From Periplaneta americana (Eukaryota > Arthropoda > Insecta > Blattodea > Blattidae): 64,000 bases of DNA. The notes under the pieces were generated by a model. The model was not told the origin of the DNA and made no database searches. It was given only the letters and a program-made list of their open reading frames with translations. Both the position numbers and the translations under genes were made by a program. Shown one piece after another: positions 23,144-34,359 of the stretch. The first letter of the stretch is position 1, and every line of letters begins with the position of its first letter. Where the stretch lies: positions 140,467,204 through 140,531,203 of the forward strand of contig NC_091126.1 of assembly GCF_040183065.1 (NCBI RefSeq), given 5' to 3'.

Positions 23144-23418
23144 TAATAATGCTTTTACAATTAGCTACATATGAAAGTCAAGGGAACTATAATTATTAAA
23201 GTTATTAAAGTTTGCAGTTTCTGGAATGCCATTTTGTTTTTCATGTATACAAATGATAAAATATACCATTTTAATATAAGACCTGAATAATACAGAAACC
23301 TGTCCACAAAGGAAAAAAAATTAGGACCATGTCACTTCCGTCTTGAACAGGTTTCACTGTAATAATGCTTTTACAATTAGCTACATATGAAAGTCAAGGG
23401 AACTATAATTATTAAAGA
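22997..23418. repeat. 217-bp tandem duplication across a transposon end
   Basis: Sequence starting GCAGTTTC-GGAATGCCATTT at 22,997 repeats from 23,214 with only a few substitutions. Each copy includes the right terminus of the Tigger-like element and about 70 bases of flank (GCTACATATGAAAGTCAAGG). A duplicated ATTAAAG/TTATTAAAG lies at the junction. The close similarity implies a recent event. Confidence 0.85.
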
Positions 23419-23864
23419 GGACAGAAAATATCTACCCTATTTGGATTTAGGCTTAGGCCTGAATTATACTTAAAATTATGTCAATATCTATTTTATTACA
23501 ATATACTTATGATAAAACTTAATAATGTAAAATGATTTTACAGTTAACTACATATGAAACCCATGGAAACTATAATTATTATCAAAATGCATAAAAAGAT
23601 TGCACAAAATGCGAATTTTATATTACTTTGTATGCAACTGTTATGATTGTTGGCAAAGAGTATATTCTGTCGATGCTCCTGCCACCTATAGGAAAATTAC
23701 TTGAAAAAGGCATCAAATCAGATAATTTCAAAATATCAGACATACAAGTTACGAAAACGAAGACATTTCTTGAATTTTAAAAAATCTGCCCAAACCCCGG
23801 ACAAAGGTCTGAAAAGGAGGACATGTGCGGACAAAATAGGACATCTGGTCACCCTATTCTTGTC

Positions 23865-24790
23865 CACAAGAGGCCTATGTAATCTCATATCAATCACTGA
23901 GTTGTCTATTAATTTTGTCATAAATCTATATAGAGAACTGCGTATCTCCTAGTTCTACTTCTCTTGTGAAGTCGTACTTACAATTAAAGAACCTTCACTC
24001 TCTTCTGGGTTTCAAGGCATGATTCTTGGGTCCGAAGGTAGAACAGTAACTACTAAACAACTGAGGGCAAGCTAATACAGTACAAGTTTATATCTGTAAT
24101 TATTAAGACCTGGAAGTTCATGGCCTAAAAACTGCTAAATATGCATGAAAATATGCCCTTAAATGTGCAAAACATGTGAATAAACCTGCATTAATAAATG
24201 AAGAGAAATTTAATGTCTTGTATTGGTATGACTGTTAATAAGTATGAATTTAATTTATTCCTTAAAGGTTGAAGCAGAGGTGGTTCCAGCATTTAAAATC
24301 AGCCATCAGTTGCAGTTCATGACCAACACGTGAATGAGGTTTTAATTTGAGAAACTGAAGATGCTTTTGTAACTTTTTTCACGTCTCACTAGGTTATTGA
24401 GAAGTATTTAAATGCTGTATTCTTCTGACAAAGATAAATCTTTAGTGCAATGAAGGATTTTCATTCAAGAATGACTCGAATATCACACAACTGTTGGGAT
24501 CAAGGTTTTTAAAATAATGTTAGTCACTTTTTCCTTTACTTTTTGCCTTACACTGCCAGGAACAAAACTCAAATTAGATTTTGTTGCTTAAAAAACAGCT
24601 AGTGACATATGTAAGGGAGAGCCAACAGTTTTCAGTGACATGATTGCTTGTGTGGTAAACTGCAAAAATGAGCAGATATAAATATAAGATTCACTTCCAA
24701 CTCATTGTTTGCTAATAAACTTTGAGCTGTCTCAACAGACGCAGCATTTACTTGAGTCCAACACATTTATCACCCCCTTTAACTGCTTAT
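23865..24790. other. No gene recognised
   Basis: AT-rich interval. A short stretch near 24,120-24,200 (AAATATGCATGAAAATATGCC) resembles the sub-terminal repeats seen near 62,000, perhaps another hAT remnant, but I could not define its ends. Confidence 0.4.
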
Positions 24791-24804
24791 AGATGCAGAG
24801 TATA

Positions 24805-25634
24805 CTTACTTACTGGCTTTTAAGGAACCCGGAGGTTCATTGCCGCCCTCACATAAAGCCCGCCATTGGTCCCTATCCTGAGCAAGATTAATCCATTCTC
24901 TATCATCATATCCCACCTCCCTCAAATCCATTTTAATTATAAACCTCCCACCTACGTCTCGGTCTCCCTAAAGGTCTTTTTCCCTCCGGCCTCCCAACTA
25001 ACACTCTATATGCATTTCTGGATTCGCCCATATGTGCTACATCTCTTCTGTAGGGATATGAGCGTTTATAACTACGATATCGCACCATCTACCCTTAAGT
25101 ACTAAATACGATAACCTATCACTGATAAATTCGACCTTTTTTACTGCTGATTTTATTCTTTTATGAATAAAGAATCCTGTTCCTAATTGGTGATTATCGT
25201 TTCCTTCCCCATAATACAACAAATAATCTCCTATTTGTGTTATGCCATTCCCATCTAACCTAACCTCCTGTACTCCCACAAAGTCTATTCTATATCTAGC
25301 TAGTTCTTTTGCTACTAATGTTACCCCTCCTGTTCTATATAGACTTGTAACATTCCAAGTACCAAATCTCAAAACCTTATTCCTTTGCTGTGGTCGTGCC
25401 AGAGAATCAGTCCCATTCCGAGGCTTATTTGAAGGATTCGTAACAAGCTGTTTTTTACGGTGATGGGTTGTTAGCCCTTCACCCAACTCCCAAGCTGGAG
25501 AACCACCCCTCATCGGCTGTCCGCAACTGCTTATTCAATATATTCACAGCTACCCTCCATATCTGGAGGCAGTCTCCTTGATCCGCAACCTGAGGACATG
25601 CCATGCCGTGGTGATAGGGACCCACAATACATGG
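24805..25634 (-). mobile_element. Internally deleted LINE with both ends and 14-bp TSD
   Basis: The target duplication AGATGCAGAGTATA flanks the element (24,791-24,804; 25,635-25,648). On the minus strand it begins with a 5' region (GGGTCCCTATCACCACGGCA), then the endonuclease N-terminal half (25,513-25,037). It then jumps straight to the last part of ORF2 and ends with the TAAG repeat tail (GCCAGTAAGTAAG). The reverse transcriptase is absent. The copy is a retrotransposed deletion derivative, so it is not autonomous. Confidence 0.8.
25037..25513 (-). pseudogene. LINE ORF2 endonuclease domain, N-terminal half
   Basis: The minus-strand frame reads MRGGSPAWELGEGLTTHH, then LRFGTWNVTSLYRTGG (the N-[VI]-x-S/T-L motif of exonuclease-endonuclease-phosphatase nucleases). 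It continues with RIDFVGVQEVRLDGNG, where Q-E carries the metal-binding Glu, and GTGFFIHKRI, and stops at VINAHIPTEEM where the family continues. Insect annotations often call this 'craniofacial development protein 2-like', but it is a LINE endonuclease. The His/Asp-containing C-terminal half is missing. Downstream in the same orientation the sequence passes directly into the ORF2 tail (RNAYRVLVGR region) in another frame. Confidence 0.8.
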
Positions 25635-25886
25635 AGATGCAGAGTATAATAAAAAAATTTATAGAGACACATTTTCCCACAACATTTATGTCATGTTACC
25701 CATTGGGTTAACACTAGTGGAGGAGGAAGTGGAATATTACCTAATATTGATGTAAATAACTGAACTCTTTGATGGACATTTAATAAATAATTCGAAAATT
25801 GATCATTCGTAAAATATATAAGCATACAGTTATACATTCCAGGTAAAAGTATGCAAATGCATGAACTTCTGGGCATTAATAATAAT

Positions 25887-26125
25887 AATTGAGGACGTCA
25901 CCCAAATAAGGGCGTAGAGAGCAAAATGTAGTTCTGATATAAACCAATTTCAATGTTGTCGGCTGTCAGATTCATCATAGTTGTGTCGAAAAAGTATAAT
26001 TTAACAGTGAAGAAAAACTTTTTGGACACAACTGTGATGAACCTCACAGCTGACAAACACTAAAATCAGTTTATACTAGAACTACATTTTGCTCTGTATG
26101 CCCTTATTCGGGTGACGTCTCAATT
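25887..26125. repeat. Near-full-length palindrome (fold-back MITE)
   Basis: Arms of about 115 bases are reverse complements with scattered differences, starting AATTGAGGACGTCACCC at 25,887 and ending GGGTGACGTCTCAATT. Shared blocks include AGAGCAAAATGTAGTTCT and TTCATCATAGTTGTGTC. The outer sequence AATTGAG/CTCAATT is itself palindromic, so the exact boundary and target duplication cannot be fixed. No coding capacity. Confidence 0.8.
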
Positions 26126-27296
26126 GTAACAGATAGCAGCAGCACTGATTTAACATAGATCCAATCCCTATGATAGACTACAGATTAACTTCTATGCATT
26201 ATTCCTGGAGATGAATTTTTGGGTCAATATGGCTAGTTAACTACCCAATGCTGGACTGAAAAATTTACCGCCATTTTGAGCTTAAGTTACTGTTTTAAGG
26301 GAAAAAGAAATGCTATACAGCAACAGACCACAAAGTTGTAAATATTCATTACATCTGGTCAACTCTTCTGATTAACAAGGTTAAACTGCTATTCCACATT
26401 ATTACTGCTTGCAACGCAGGAAGGCAAAAACTCATTTAAGCACAAACTGAATATCAATAACAACATGCCAACACAAAAACGGCTTTGATGAAAGGACTTG
26501 CTAGGGGGAAAGAACTAAAAAATATTAAGCTAGAGGTAACAGCACAAAAAATACAAAAAGTGCTTTATTACAACATATTAATTATCATTCTCTTCACTAA
26601 ATAATAAAAAAAAAAATATAACTCTTCATAATTAGTTTACAGTGCTTCAAAGAATGCATATATTCTGAAACACAAGCAGACTAGTCCTTGTAGTGTTCTG
26701 AATGTTACAATCATACCTCGTGACAATCACAGCAACACTACAGGCAATTCAAATTACTTAATTTTTTCAGTAAACCAAGTTATGGAAGCAAACTCAAGCT
26801 ACAATGTACATTTGAGAGTTTTGCCGGAAAAAGAGCACATAGGTCAGTCTATCATTGGTATACATATCCTCTTCTTCCAGCAAAACCCTCAATTAGCGAC
26901 AAGTCACAGATCAGATTTTCAATACAGTGAGATTATCTCATTTGTAACACCAGATGTGTCTGCGCAATTCTGTTCTGTCAGTTGCAGATTACACTGTCAT
27001 CATAGGTAATATCATCAGTATTAGTATGAAGTATGATACAGGAAAGTTCTTCTATGCTCGCCATGAAAACTTAATGGATGCCAAAATGCAAAGCTCTATA
27101 CATTTCAAGTCCTTGACACTAGAGGGAGTTGGTCAGCAAATGCATTGCAAATGCGATTTTACTGCAATTTGTAATATGTGTTTCTAAGGAAATTGAATGG
27201 ACTGGCTACAATTGTTCTGAAATAAATCAGCTATCGATTTGTTACTAATGACTTGGCTGGGTCACAAGTTCTCAACCAATCTCGGTGAAAATGATA
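26126..27296. other. No gene recognised
   Basis: Short open frames at 26,782-27,187 (plus strand) lack recognisable motifs. No repeat structure identified. Confidence 0.45.
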
Positions 27297-27609
27297 CGAG
27301 GCACATCCATAAAGTAACTTTCCCACTTGTCCCACAGCTAGCAAACCATATGTTGCGTGAAGCGTGTACGTGATAGAGTAATGTCCTGACATGGTGCATG
27401 CGCTAGCAGAACTTCCCGAGTGCTCTCAGTAGCTTCGTTGCATTGGTTGAAAATGGATCTTCCTATTCCAGCTCCTGCCACATGTGAAGTGCGGTCAGTG
27501 ATAAAGCTTTTGAATGCACAGGGCATAGCACCGATTGAAATTGATTGTCAGCTGTGCCATTGTTACAAAATATAGTGGCCATAAGGGAGGCAGCAACTTG
27601 TGGAGTTTT
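27297..27609 (+). mobile_element. Mariner-type element 5' end with transposase N-terminus
   Basis: The sequence GAGGCACATCCATAAAGTAACTTTCCC marks the 5' region of a mariner-type element. From 27,453 the frame reads MDLPIPAPATCEVRSVIKLL then NAQGIAPIEIDCQLC, matching the N-terminal helix-turn-helix of mariner transposases (E-V-R-x-[VA]-I-x-F-L-x-A-[EQ]-G). The frame is then lost, and a SINE sits immediately downstream. Pseudogene. Confidence 0.7.
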
Positions 27610-27825
27610 TAAAAACTTAAATTACTTAACGACGCTCGCAACTGCAGAGGTTATATCAGCGTCGCCAGTGTGCCAGAATTTTGTCCTGCAGGAGTTTTTA
27701 CATGCCAGTAAATCAACTGACATGAGCCTGTCGCATTTAAGCACACCTAAATGCCATCGACCTGGGCTGGGATTGAACCCGCAACCTCGAGCACAGAAGG
27801 CCAGTGCTACTAGTGGAGTTTGTTG
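27610..27825 (-). mobile_element. SINE (minus orientation)
   Basis: It begins AAATTACTTAACGACGCTCGC, the reverse complement of the GCGTCGTTAAnTAA tail. It ends with a B-box-like GGGATTGAACCCGCAACC and a tRNA-type head. It is the same family as 38,930-39,140, with shared GTGTGCCAGAATTTTGTCCTG. It lies inside or at the edge of the mariner remnant. Confidence 0.75.
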
Positions 27826-29019
27826 AGAACTTCGCTGTAATATACAAATATAGATCCATGTCATAAAATATAATGCATGAATTTAAATTACGAATCTCTC
27901 TCATACCATATCCATTTAGATTGGCCATATTAATTTATTCTGCATGTGCTTTGTTATAAAATGCATCTTCAAAAGAGTTCCCCTTCCAACTCTTCTCTCA
28001 TAAATTTTCTCAATTACCTCATTTCACAGCTTGAACATTACGATCTTAAAATGAGTGCAGTCACATCTGATGGAGCAGCTTGAATATGCTTCTAAATTCT
28101 CTAACGCACATACTTATCTGTATTTTTGTACAGTATACATGTTTGCGTTTCGAGATATATGTAGTTATAATATTTATTGCAACTAGATTAAAATTTGTAA
28201 ATTTACAGTCTCTATGAATGTTTTATTTCATCAAACACAGACTGTTTACTGATATTTCAGTTGTGGTTTAACGCAATGTTAAACTTAATAGCCTTAAAAA
28301 CTATTTTGTACAAATTACCTTCCAGAAATATAAGAAATTTGAGAGGCACTACTAATGAAAGCTGATATAAAGGAACAGGAAGCCATAATCCTGATTCATA
28401 TTAGGATTACATTCCTCTACCATATATCAATAGGACCGATACACTATTCTACTGGGTGAGCAAATCAACTTCTGGCCAGAAAGTAGCAAAATTGCTATTA
28501 GCAAGTGATTCTGTAGCATACGTCACAGTCTTGGCCCAGATCACATCACATTAGAGTGAGTGGGAGACAAGATCAGAACAAATGTTGAGGGCAATATGAT
28601 AATACAGAGCAGCTTTATGCTCATGTGAAAGTATGCAAATATAGTACTGCACAGTGAGTTTCTATATTTGATAAATGAGCGGTACTCTGCAATAATAAGT
28701 ATGCACACATATCTTGGTATAGTCACCACAATTAATGTATCAAAATAACAAATTTAATAACGAGATTTTGATGAATACATGAAAGTTATACAAATAAACT
28801 ATCAATAACACTCATTAAAAACGCAGATTTGCAAAGCCCTTTCTTTAATGAAAACAATGTTACTTTTACTTACTGCCAAACACCCACTTCTTACACATAC
28901 CTTGTTATTGCAGAGCACCCTTCAATTGTTACCAAATTCGTTCTGTGAAGCTAAAGTATTAGCAAAAAATATTCCCAGGTGTCAATGTTCCAAATCTTTC
29001 AATGTGAATAAATTTCAGG
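27826..29019. other. No gene recognised
   Basis: AT-rich interval without identifiable coding content or TIRs. Confidence 0.45.
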
Positions 29020-29540
29020 GGAACACTGGATGACATGGACATGGCTTGGAAAATTCCATTAAAAATTGCTTGGCACATTTCACAGGAAATGGGTGTATCT
29101 TACAGTTTTGTGGAAAATGCTACATGACTACTGAAAACCATACAAATTTAGAGTGGTGCAAGAAATACTACAAAGTGATTCTGTTGGGTTTTAAATAGAG
29201 TGCATGACTGAGAAATTGGCTCTAATCCCCTTCTGTTTTTGGATGAGGCTTGGTTTCATCTCCATGGGTTGGCAAATAACTAAAGCAACAGTTATTTGGA
29301 AGCTCTGACAAACCCAAACACGTTCATTGATCAAGAGACGAGACAATAGAGGGTATGGCAGGCCCCAGTTTTTTAAATTGTTCATACTCAAAGGTATATC
29401 GAAAATGATTTTGTCCCCTTTTCTCGGTGAGTTAATGACAAGGCAGCATACTTCTGTTTTTTTCCAGCAGGAGTCTGTGACAGCACAGACTATTGACTAT
29501 TCTATGCACGAACCTCATATTGTGTTCGAGGATATAATTA
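29020..29540 (+). pseudogene. Tc1/mariner-superfamily transposase remnant
   Basis: Heavily decayed. The clearest block is FLDEAWFHLHGLANN (about 29,234-29,280), matching the D-E-A-W-F-H-L motif that carries the second catalytic Asp of this transposase group. It is followed by matches to NPNTFI and, with frameshifts, to the FQQ-type block near 29,455-29,470. There are many stops. It may be the separated distal part of the element at 27,297, with later insertions between them. Confidence 0.6.
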
Positions 29541-29639
29541 TATTATTATTATATTATGTCGCGCATACTGACATGTATCCATTTGCGCTGCTGCCTACTT
29601 TTGGGGCACCCATTAGGTCACATTATGATCGCCCTGTAT

Positions 29640-29838
29640 GATAGGATGTAGGCAGAATGATTGAAGATGAAAGTGATGGCGAAATGAATCCAGGGTCCAG
29701 TGCCAAAAGTTACCCAGCATTTGCTCATATTGGGTTGAGAGAAAACCTTAATTGGCCAACTTCTTCCAACCAGGATTTGATCCCAGGCTCACTGGTTTCG
29801 TTGTCAGACATGCTAACCACTACTCCAAAGCCGTGAAT
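29640..29838 (-). mobile_element. SINE (minus orientation)
   Basis: It shares GGGTCCAGTGCCAAAAGTTACCCAGCATTTGCTCAT with the SINE at 30,975-31,222. It ends with a tRNA-type head (GGATTTGATCCCAGGCTC, CATGCTAACCACTACTCC). It is followed by (TTGTTA)n-like simple repeat. Confidence 0.7.
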
Positions 29839-30360
29839 ATTGTTGTTATTATTGTTATTATTATCATTAATATTATTATTGACCTGTTTTACTACGAAAA
29901 GAAAATGACTAGCGAATAGTATTTTTAGAGTAATGAGTGATTAATATTAGTGAATTAGTAAAGGATCAAGATAAGAGTAGTAGAAACTGTTTAGTGCTAC
30001 TGAATTATATTAGTATCAAGGCATCAGAGTAACGAAGGTATGAATAGGAATTATTTGATGGTCGAAATAGTTGTTATAGCAAATAACGAACTGAATAACA
30101 AATCGGAGATAGAAGTGAACTGATATAAACAGTAAGATATAGGTGAACTAGTGAAAAAATAATGAATAGCAAAAGAAAGGTAGGATAAGTATTAAATAGG
30201 CGATAGACTGAGCAATAAAAGTGGAGATAGCTAGTGGGAATAGGGTAGTTTTAAAAAAAGTGTACTGCAAAGAAGTGTTTTTTGTAATAATTGTTAATGA
30301 TGGCACCATATACGTGAAAATGTGAGGTCCACCATTACATCTAAAAAATGCTGTGACGAA

Positions 30361-30395
<35 letters not shown>

Positions 30396-30435
30396 TCATA
30401 CGTTATTAATATTAACTGGGATGTATTATAAGCAA
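29839..30435. other. Simple repeats, no gene
   Basis: Contains interrupted (TTA)n/(TTG)n at 29,839-29,880 and an (AT)n microsatellite at 30,361-30,388. Between them is AT-rich sequence with many TAG/TAA triplets and nothing recognisable. Confidence 0.6.
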
Positions 30436-30439
30436 TAAC

Positions 30440-30950
30440 ATGAGCTGCTGCCAGGAAGTCAAAACGAGGATAGCAATGGCAAAGGAAGCTTTTATTAGAA
30501 AAAGGAGCACCTTCTGCGGACCTATACAAAAAGAACTAAGGAAGAGACTAATGAAGTGCTTTGTGTGGAGTGTGGCATTATATGGGTCAGAAACATGGAC
30601 ATTACGACTACAAGCATTTGAAATGTGGATATGGAGAAGAATGGAGCGTGTGAAATGGACAGACAAAATAAGAAATGAAGCTGTGCTGGAAAGAGTGGGT
30701 GAAGAAAGAATGCCACTGAAACTGATCAGGAAAAGAAAAAGGAATTGGTTGGGTCAGTGGCTGAGAAGAAATTGCCTACTGAAGGATGCACTGGAAGGAA
30801 TGGTGAATGGGAGAAGAGTTTGGGGCAGAAGAAGATATCAGATGATAGACGACATTAAGATATATGGATATGTGGAGACAAAAAGGCAGAAAATAAGAAA
30901 GATTATAGAATACTGGGTTTGCAGTGAAAGACCTGCCCTTGGGCAGAATA
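30440..30950 (+). pseudogene. LINE reverse transcriptase C-terminal fragment
   Basis: The open frame encodes EVKTRIAMAKEAFIRKR, then RKRLMKCFVWSVALYGSETW and LQAFEMWIWRRMERVKWTD, then RKRNWLGQWLRRNCLLKD, ending with GRRRYQMIDDIK. This is the post-thumb C-terminal region of insect non-LTR retrotransposon ORF2. A few residues expected between ETWTLR and LQAFE are missing. 5'-truncated. It is a third LINE type, distinct from the YADDQVLLS and YADDVNMLGEN copies. Confidence 0.8.
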
Positions 30951-30974
30951 CACTGTGTGTATATATATTTTATT

Positions 30975-31222
30975 TTAATAGGTTATTTTACGACACTTTA
31001 TCAACATCTTAGGTTATTTGCGCTTCTGAATGAGATGAAAGTGATATTGACAGCGAAATGAGTCCAGGGTCCAGCACCGAAAGTTATCCAGCATTTGCTC
31101 ATTTTGGGTTGAGAGAAAACCCCGGGAAAAACCTCAACCAGGTAACTTGCCCTGACTGGGAATCGAACCCGGGCCACCTGATTTTGTGGCCAGACGCGCT
31201 AGCCACTACTCCACAGGTGTGA
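30975..31222 (-). mobile_element. tRNA-derived SINE (minus orientation)
   Basis: Starts GGTTATTTTACGACACTTTATC (reverse complement of the shared SINE tail). It contains CCGAAAGTTATCCAGCATTTG and ends with a tRNA-type head: GGGAATCGAACCCGGGCCAC (B box) and GCGCTAGCCACTACTCCAC (A box). It is the best preserved member of this family in the window. Confidence 0.8.
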
Positions 31223-32249
31223 ACTGTATGTATGTATTTATTATTATTATTATTATTCTCAACCTATACCCACTGATTTTAATATCTGGAGATTTTTAAA
31301 GCGTAAAAATATGTAAAAAATAATCTACATACTCTGGAAGAACTGAAAAATAGCATTCGCGTAGATACTGTCTCCATTTTCTCAAAATGAAACAAAAGTG
31401 AGTGATGTATCATGCCTGAAAGAGGTGCCAGAAGTGTTTGGAAGAAGGCAGACAATTTCAGAATCTTCTTTCTTATTTTTAATAAGTACATTATATTTTA
31501 ACTGCTTAATATAGTAGTAGCCTATGTTATGTTTAATAGTTTGTGTGATTTGTTGAATAATCCATACTGTGCTGTCTACATAACCAGCTTGTGGTCACAT
31601 GCTCACTGATAGCCTAAGTTATCACTTTCCAAGCAGGAGATAAATTGTTCACCCAGCAGTACATAGTGCTGATGATGTGTAATTCCATATCACCAAATTA
31701 TGAAGACCTCAAAAATCAGTCACTTCAATATAGTGCATAAAAGAGAAAAATGTAGCTTGTCTCCTGAAAGTTAGGAGGTCATGTTTATTTCTGCAATCAA
31801 TAATTGAGTAATGTCACAACATAAAATACTATTAATCCTATTATATCCTACTTTGCTGCAATTTCATATTATGAAAGAAAAAAAAAAAAAAGAGGACATA
31901 ATTATGATACATGACTTTTAAACTGAATAATAATTGAAGTCGAGTCAGAGTTGAAAGGACAGTGCAATTTTCTGTCAAGCAAAAATCAGACTGCATTTAC
32001 ATAACAAATTTTTCTTTCATTATACAGTATATAGATTATCAGGACCGAAAATTTGATGGCATAGAATTTCCCAAAATATTATCTACAAAACGACCATTAG
32101 AAATTACAAATGATCTAAAACCAATAGAAAAAAGTAAAGTAGAGAAAAATGAAAAACAGAACACTATTATACATTGCCAAACAAAGTACACAATCATCAG
32201 CTTATTTCCATATCAGATTATCTCACTTTATGGCAATGATGGCATTACT
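31223..32249. other. No gene recognised
   Basis: Includes a (TTA)n run near 31,240 and an A-rich run near 31,880. The open frame beginning at 31,962 only becomes meaningful at about 32,250, where it enters a LINE. Confidence 0.5.
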
Positions 32250-33090
32250 TTGGGGTTACATCAACTTCTTGTCTATGCGGATGACGTGAATATGTTAGGA
32301 GAAAATCCACAAACGATTAGGGAAAACACGGAAATTTTACTTGAAGCAAGCAAAGTAATAGGTTTGGAAGTAAATCCCAAAAAGACGAAGTATATGATTA
32401 TGTTTCGTGACCAGAATATTTTACAAAATGGAAACATAAAAATTGGAGATTTATCCTTCGAAGAGGTGAAAAAATTGAAATATCTTGGAGCAACAGTAAC
32501 GAACATAAATGACACTCAGGAGGAAATTAAATTGAGAATAAATATGGGAAATGTCTGTTATTATTCGGTTGAGAAGTTTTTTCATCTAGTCTGCTGTCAA
32601 AAAATCTGAAAGTTAGAATTTATAAAACAGTTATATTACCGGTTGTTCTGTATGGTTGTGAAACTTGGACTCTCACTTTGAGAGAGGAACAGAGATTAAG
32701 GGTGTTTGAGAAAAGTTTCTTAGGAAAATATTTGGGGCTAAGAGGGATGAAGTTACAGGAGATTGGAGAAAGTTACACAACACAGAACTGCACGCATTGT
32801 ATTCTTCACCTGACATAATTAGGAACATTAAGTCCAGACGTTTGAGATGGGCAGGACATGTAGCACATATGGCCAAATCCAGAAATGCATATAGTGTGTT
32901 AGTTGGGAGACTGGAGGAAAAAAGACCTTTGGGGAGGCCGAGACATAGATGGGAGGATAATATTAAAATGGGTTTGAGGGAGGTGGGATATGATGATAGA
33001 GAGTGGATTAATCTTGCACAGGATAGGGACCGATGGAGGGCTTATGTGAGGGCGGCAATGAACCTGTGGCTTCCTTAAAAGCCATTTGTA
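32250..33090 (+). pseudogene. LINE ORF2 3' fragment (same family as 2,985-3,775)
   Basis: Starts abruptly before HQLLVYADDVNMLGENPQT (YADD active site), followed by GLEVNPKKTKYMIM and FEEVKKLKYLGATVTN. A frameshift at about 32,580 leads to KNLKVRIYKTVILPVVLYGC and ETWTL in another frame. A second near 32,715 leads to the last frame, 32,797-33,078, with RRLRWAGHVAHM, GRPRHRWEDNIKMGLREVGY and DRDRWRAYVRAAMNL, ending at a TAA. The 3' end reads GCCATTTGTAAGTGAGTGAG, a TAAG-type tail. Fewer lesions than the copy at 3 kb, so younger. Confidence 0.85.
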
Positions 33091-33329
33091 AGTGAGTGAG
33101 TAAAGTATCTAAAGAGTGCAACCATTCGGCTACCCAATCATTCACGGAATAGGCGTGGTAAGCACAATAAACCTCAGGGTGCAGTGCAAGCCTTCTTGTC
33201 CCTCCTCCATACAAGAGAGAAGTGAAGTATCTATAACAACATTTGAAAAACTGGGAGGGGACAATGACTAAAAACTGAAAGATTTATAATTTTGAAACAA
33301 TTATTGAAATATCACCTATTATAATAATG

Positions 33330-33665
33330 CGTGGTGCTACAACCCATGAAGGGCCTAGACCGACCAGCCGGCTGCTGGCCTCACGTCCACATGCCGAAGC
33401 AGAGGTGGACAATCATCCAACCAGAATGAGGTATCGTGTGATTAGCACGATGATCCCCCCAGCCGTTATAGCTGGCATTTGCAACCGGATTTCGCTACCT
33501 ATTGCAGCTCCCCAAGTGCATCACGATGCTGGGTGGGCACCGGTCCCATACACTGGTCGAAATTTAATGAGAAAATTTCTTCCCCCATGAGGACTCGAAC
33601 CAGCGCACATTCCGTATCGCGAGTCCTAGGCAGGATGCCTTATACTGCAATGCCATGGCGCGGGA
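33330..33665 (-). mobile_element. SINE-like repeat with GC-rich body
   Basis: Includes GAAGGGCCTAGACCGACCAG, then CATGCCGAAGCAGAGGTGGA, then a tRNA-type head on the minus strand (GAGGACTCGAACCAGCGCAC, GCAATGCCATGGCGCGGG). The body is notably GC-richer than its surroundings. The short open frames in it (33,327-33,691) are incidental. Confidence 0.6.
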
Positions 33666-34061
33666 TATCACCTATTACACCTATTAATTAATTATGCAAT
33701 TTTTGCAGTCTGTGTATCAACACAAAAATTTATCATAAAATTAACACTGGTTGTACAACACCAAATAAAAGATATGTCATTAAAATCTGGGTCTTCTTGC
33801 TGCTATTATTATTGCAGTGCTTACATCAGGGGCATGTGTTTCATTATGAAGTCAAATTGTCTCTCATTTTATGCACTATATTCAACACATATTTACAGTT
33901 CTTATAATTTTACCTTCCATAATAAATATAAATAAGGAGTCAACATGGTAATCATTTTCCAGTTAACATGATAAGGCTGTTCACTACAAGAGCAAACTGG
34001 TGATACATTAACATTCAGTATCAAGATGATGACACATACTTTCTCATTATATGTTTCACTG

Positions 34062-34345
34062 GTTTTGCAACAATACAGGCCCTTTATCATGGTACCAATG
34101 CCATTCCTATTAATCATTTATTTTCTTAGACTACAGTAGTAGACAAAACATATTCTTAAATGAAACCATTTATGCAAGGATGATGACCTTAGTTTTGGAC
34201 ATAGTTTTGCAACAATACAGCCCCTTTATCATAGTACCAATGTCATTCCCATTAATAATTTATTTCCTTAGACTACAGTAGTAGACAAAACATATTCATA
34301 AATGAAACCATTTATCCAAGGATGATACACCTTAGTTTTCTGGGG
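34062..34345. repeat. 142-bp imperfect tandem duplication
   Basis: GTTTTGCAACAATACAG...CCCTTTATCAT...CTTAGACTACAGTAGTAGACAAAACATATTC...CAAGGATGAT occurs at 34,062-34,190 and again at 34,204-34,330, with period about 142 bases and a handful of substitutions. Confidence 0.85.
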
Positions 34346-34356
34346 GGGGGGGGGGG
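34342..34356. repeat. Homopolymer run G15
   Basis: Fifteen consecutive G bases directly after the tandem duplication. Confidence 0.9.
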
Positions 34357-34359
34357 AAC

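Larger units (their letters stand above)
21749..23856. mobile_element. hAT-type element, perfect 8-bp TSD, hosting a Tigger-like element
   Basis: Target duplication TTCTTGTC is perfect (21,741-21,748; 23,857-23,864). Ends are TAGAGTGACCAGAT on the left and the reverse complement of TAGGGTGACCAGATGTCC on the right. The left sub-terminal GGAGGACA/AGGACA repeats recur on the right (AAGGAGGACATGTGCGGACA). Flanking stretches around the inner element match each other (AGGACAGAAAATAT..., ATTTAGG...), indicating internal repeats. No transposase seen. Confidence 0.75.

Noticed and set aside
25037..25513. Host gene 'craniofacial development protein 2'
   Set aside because: The endonuclease motif, the attached LINE tail and the 14-bp duplication show it is a retrotransposon fragment.
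33327..33691. Overlapping plus-strand frames in a GC-rich patch
   Set aside because: The sequence is a SINE-like repeat with a tRNA-type head. The frames are incidental.
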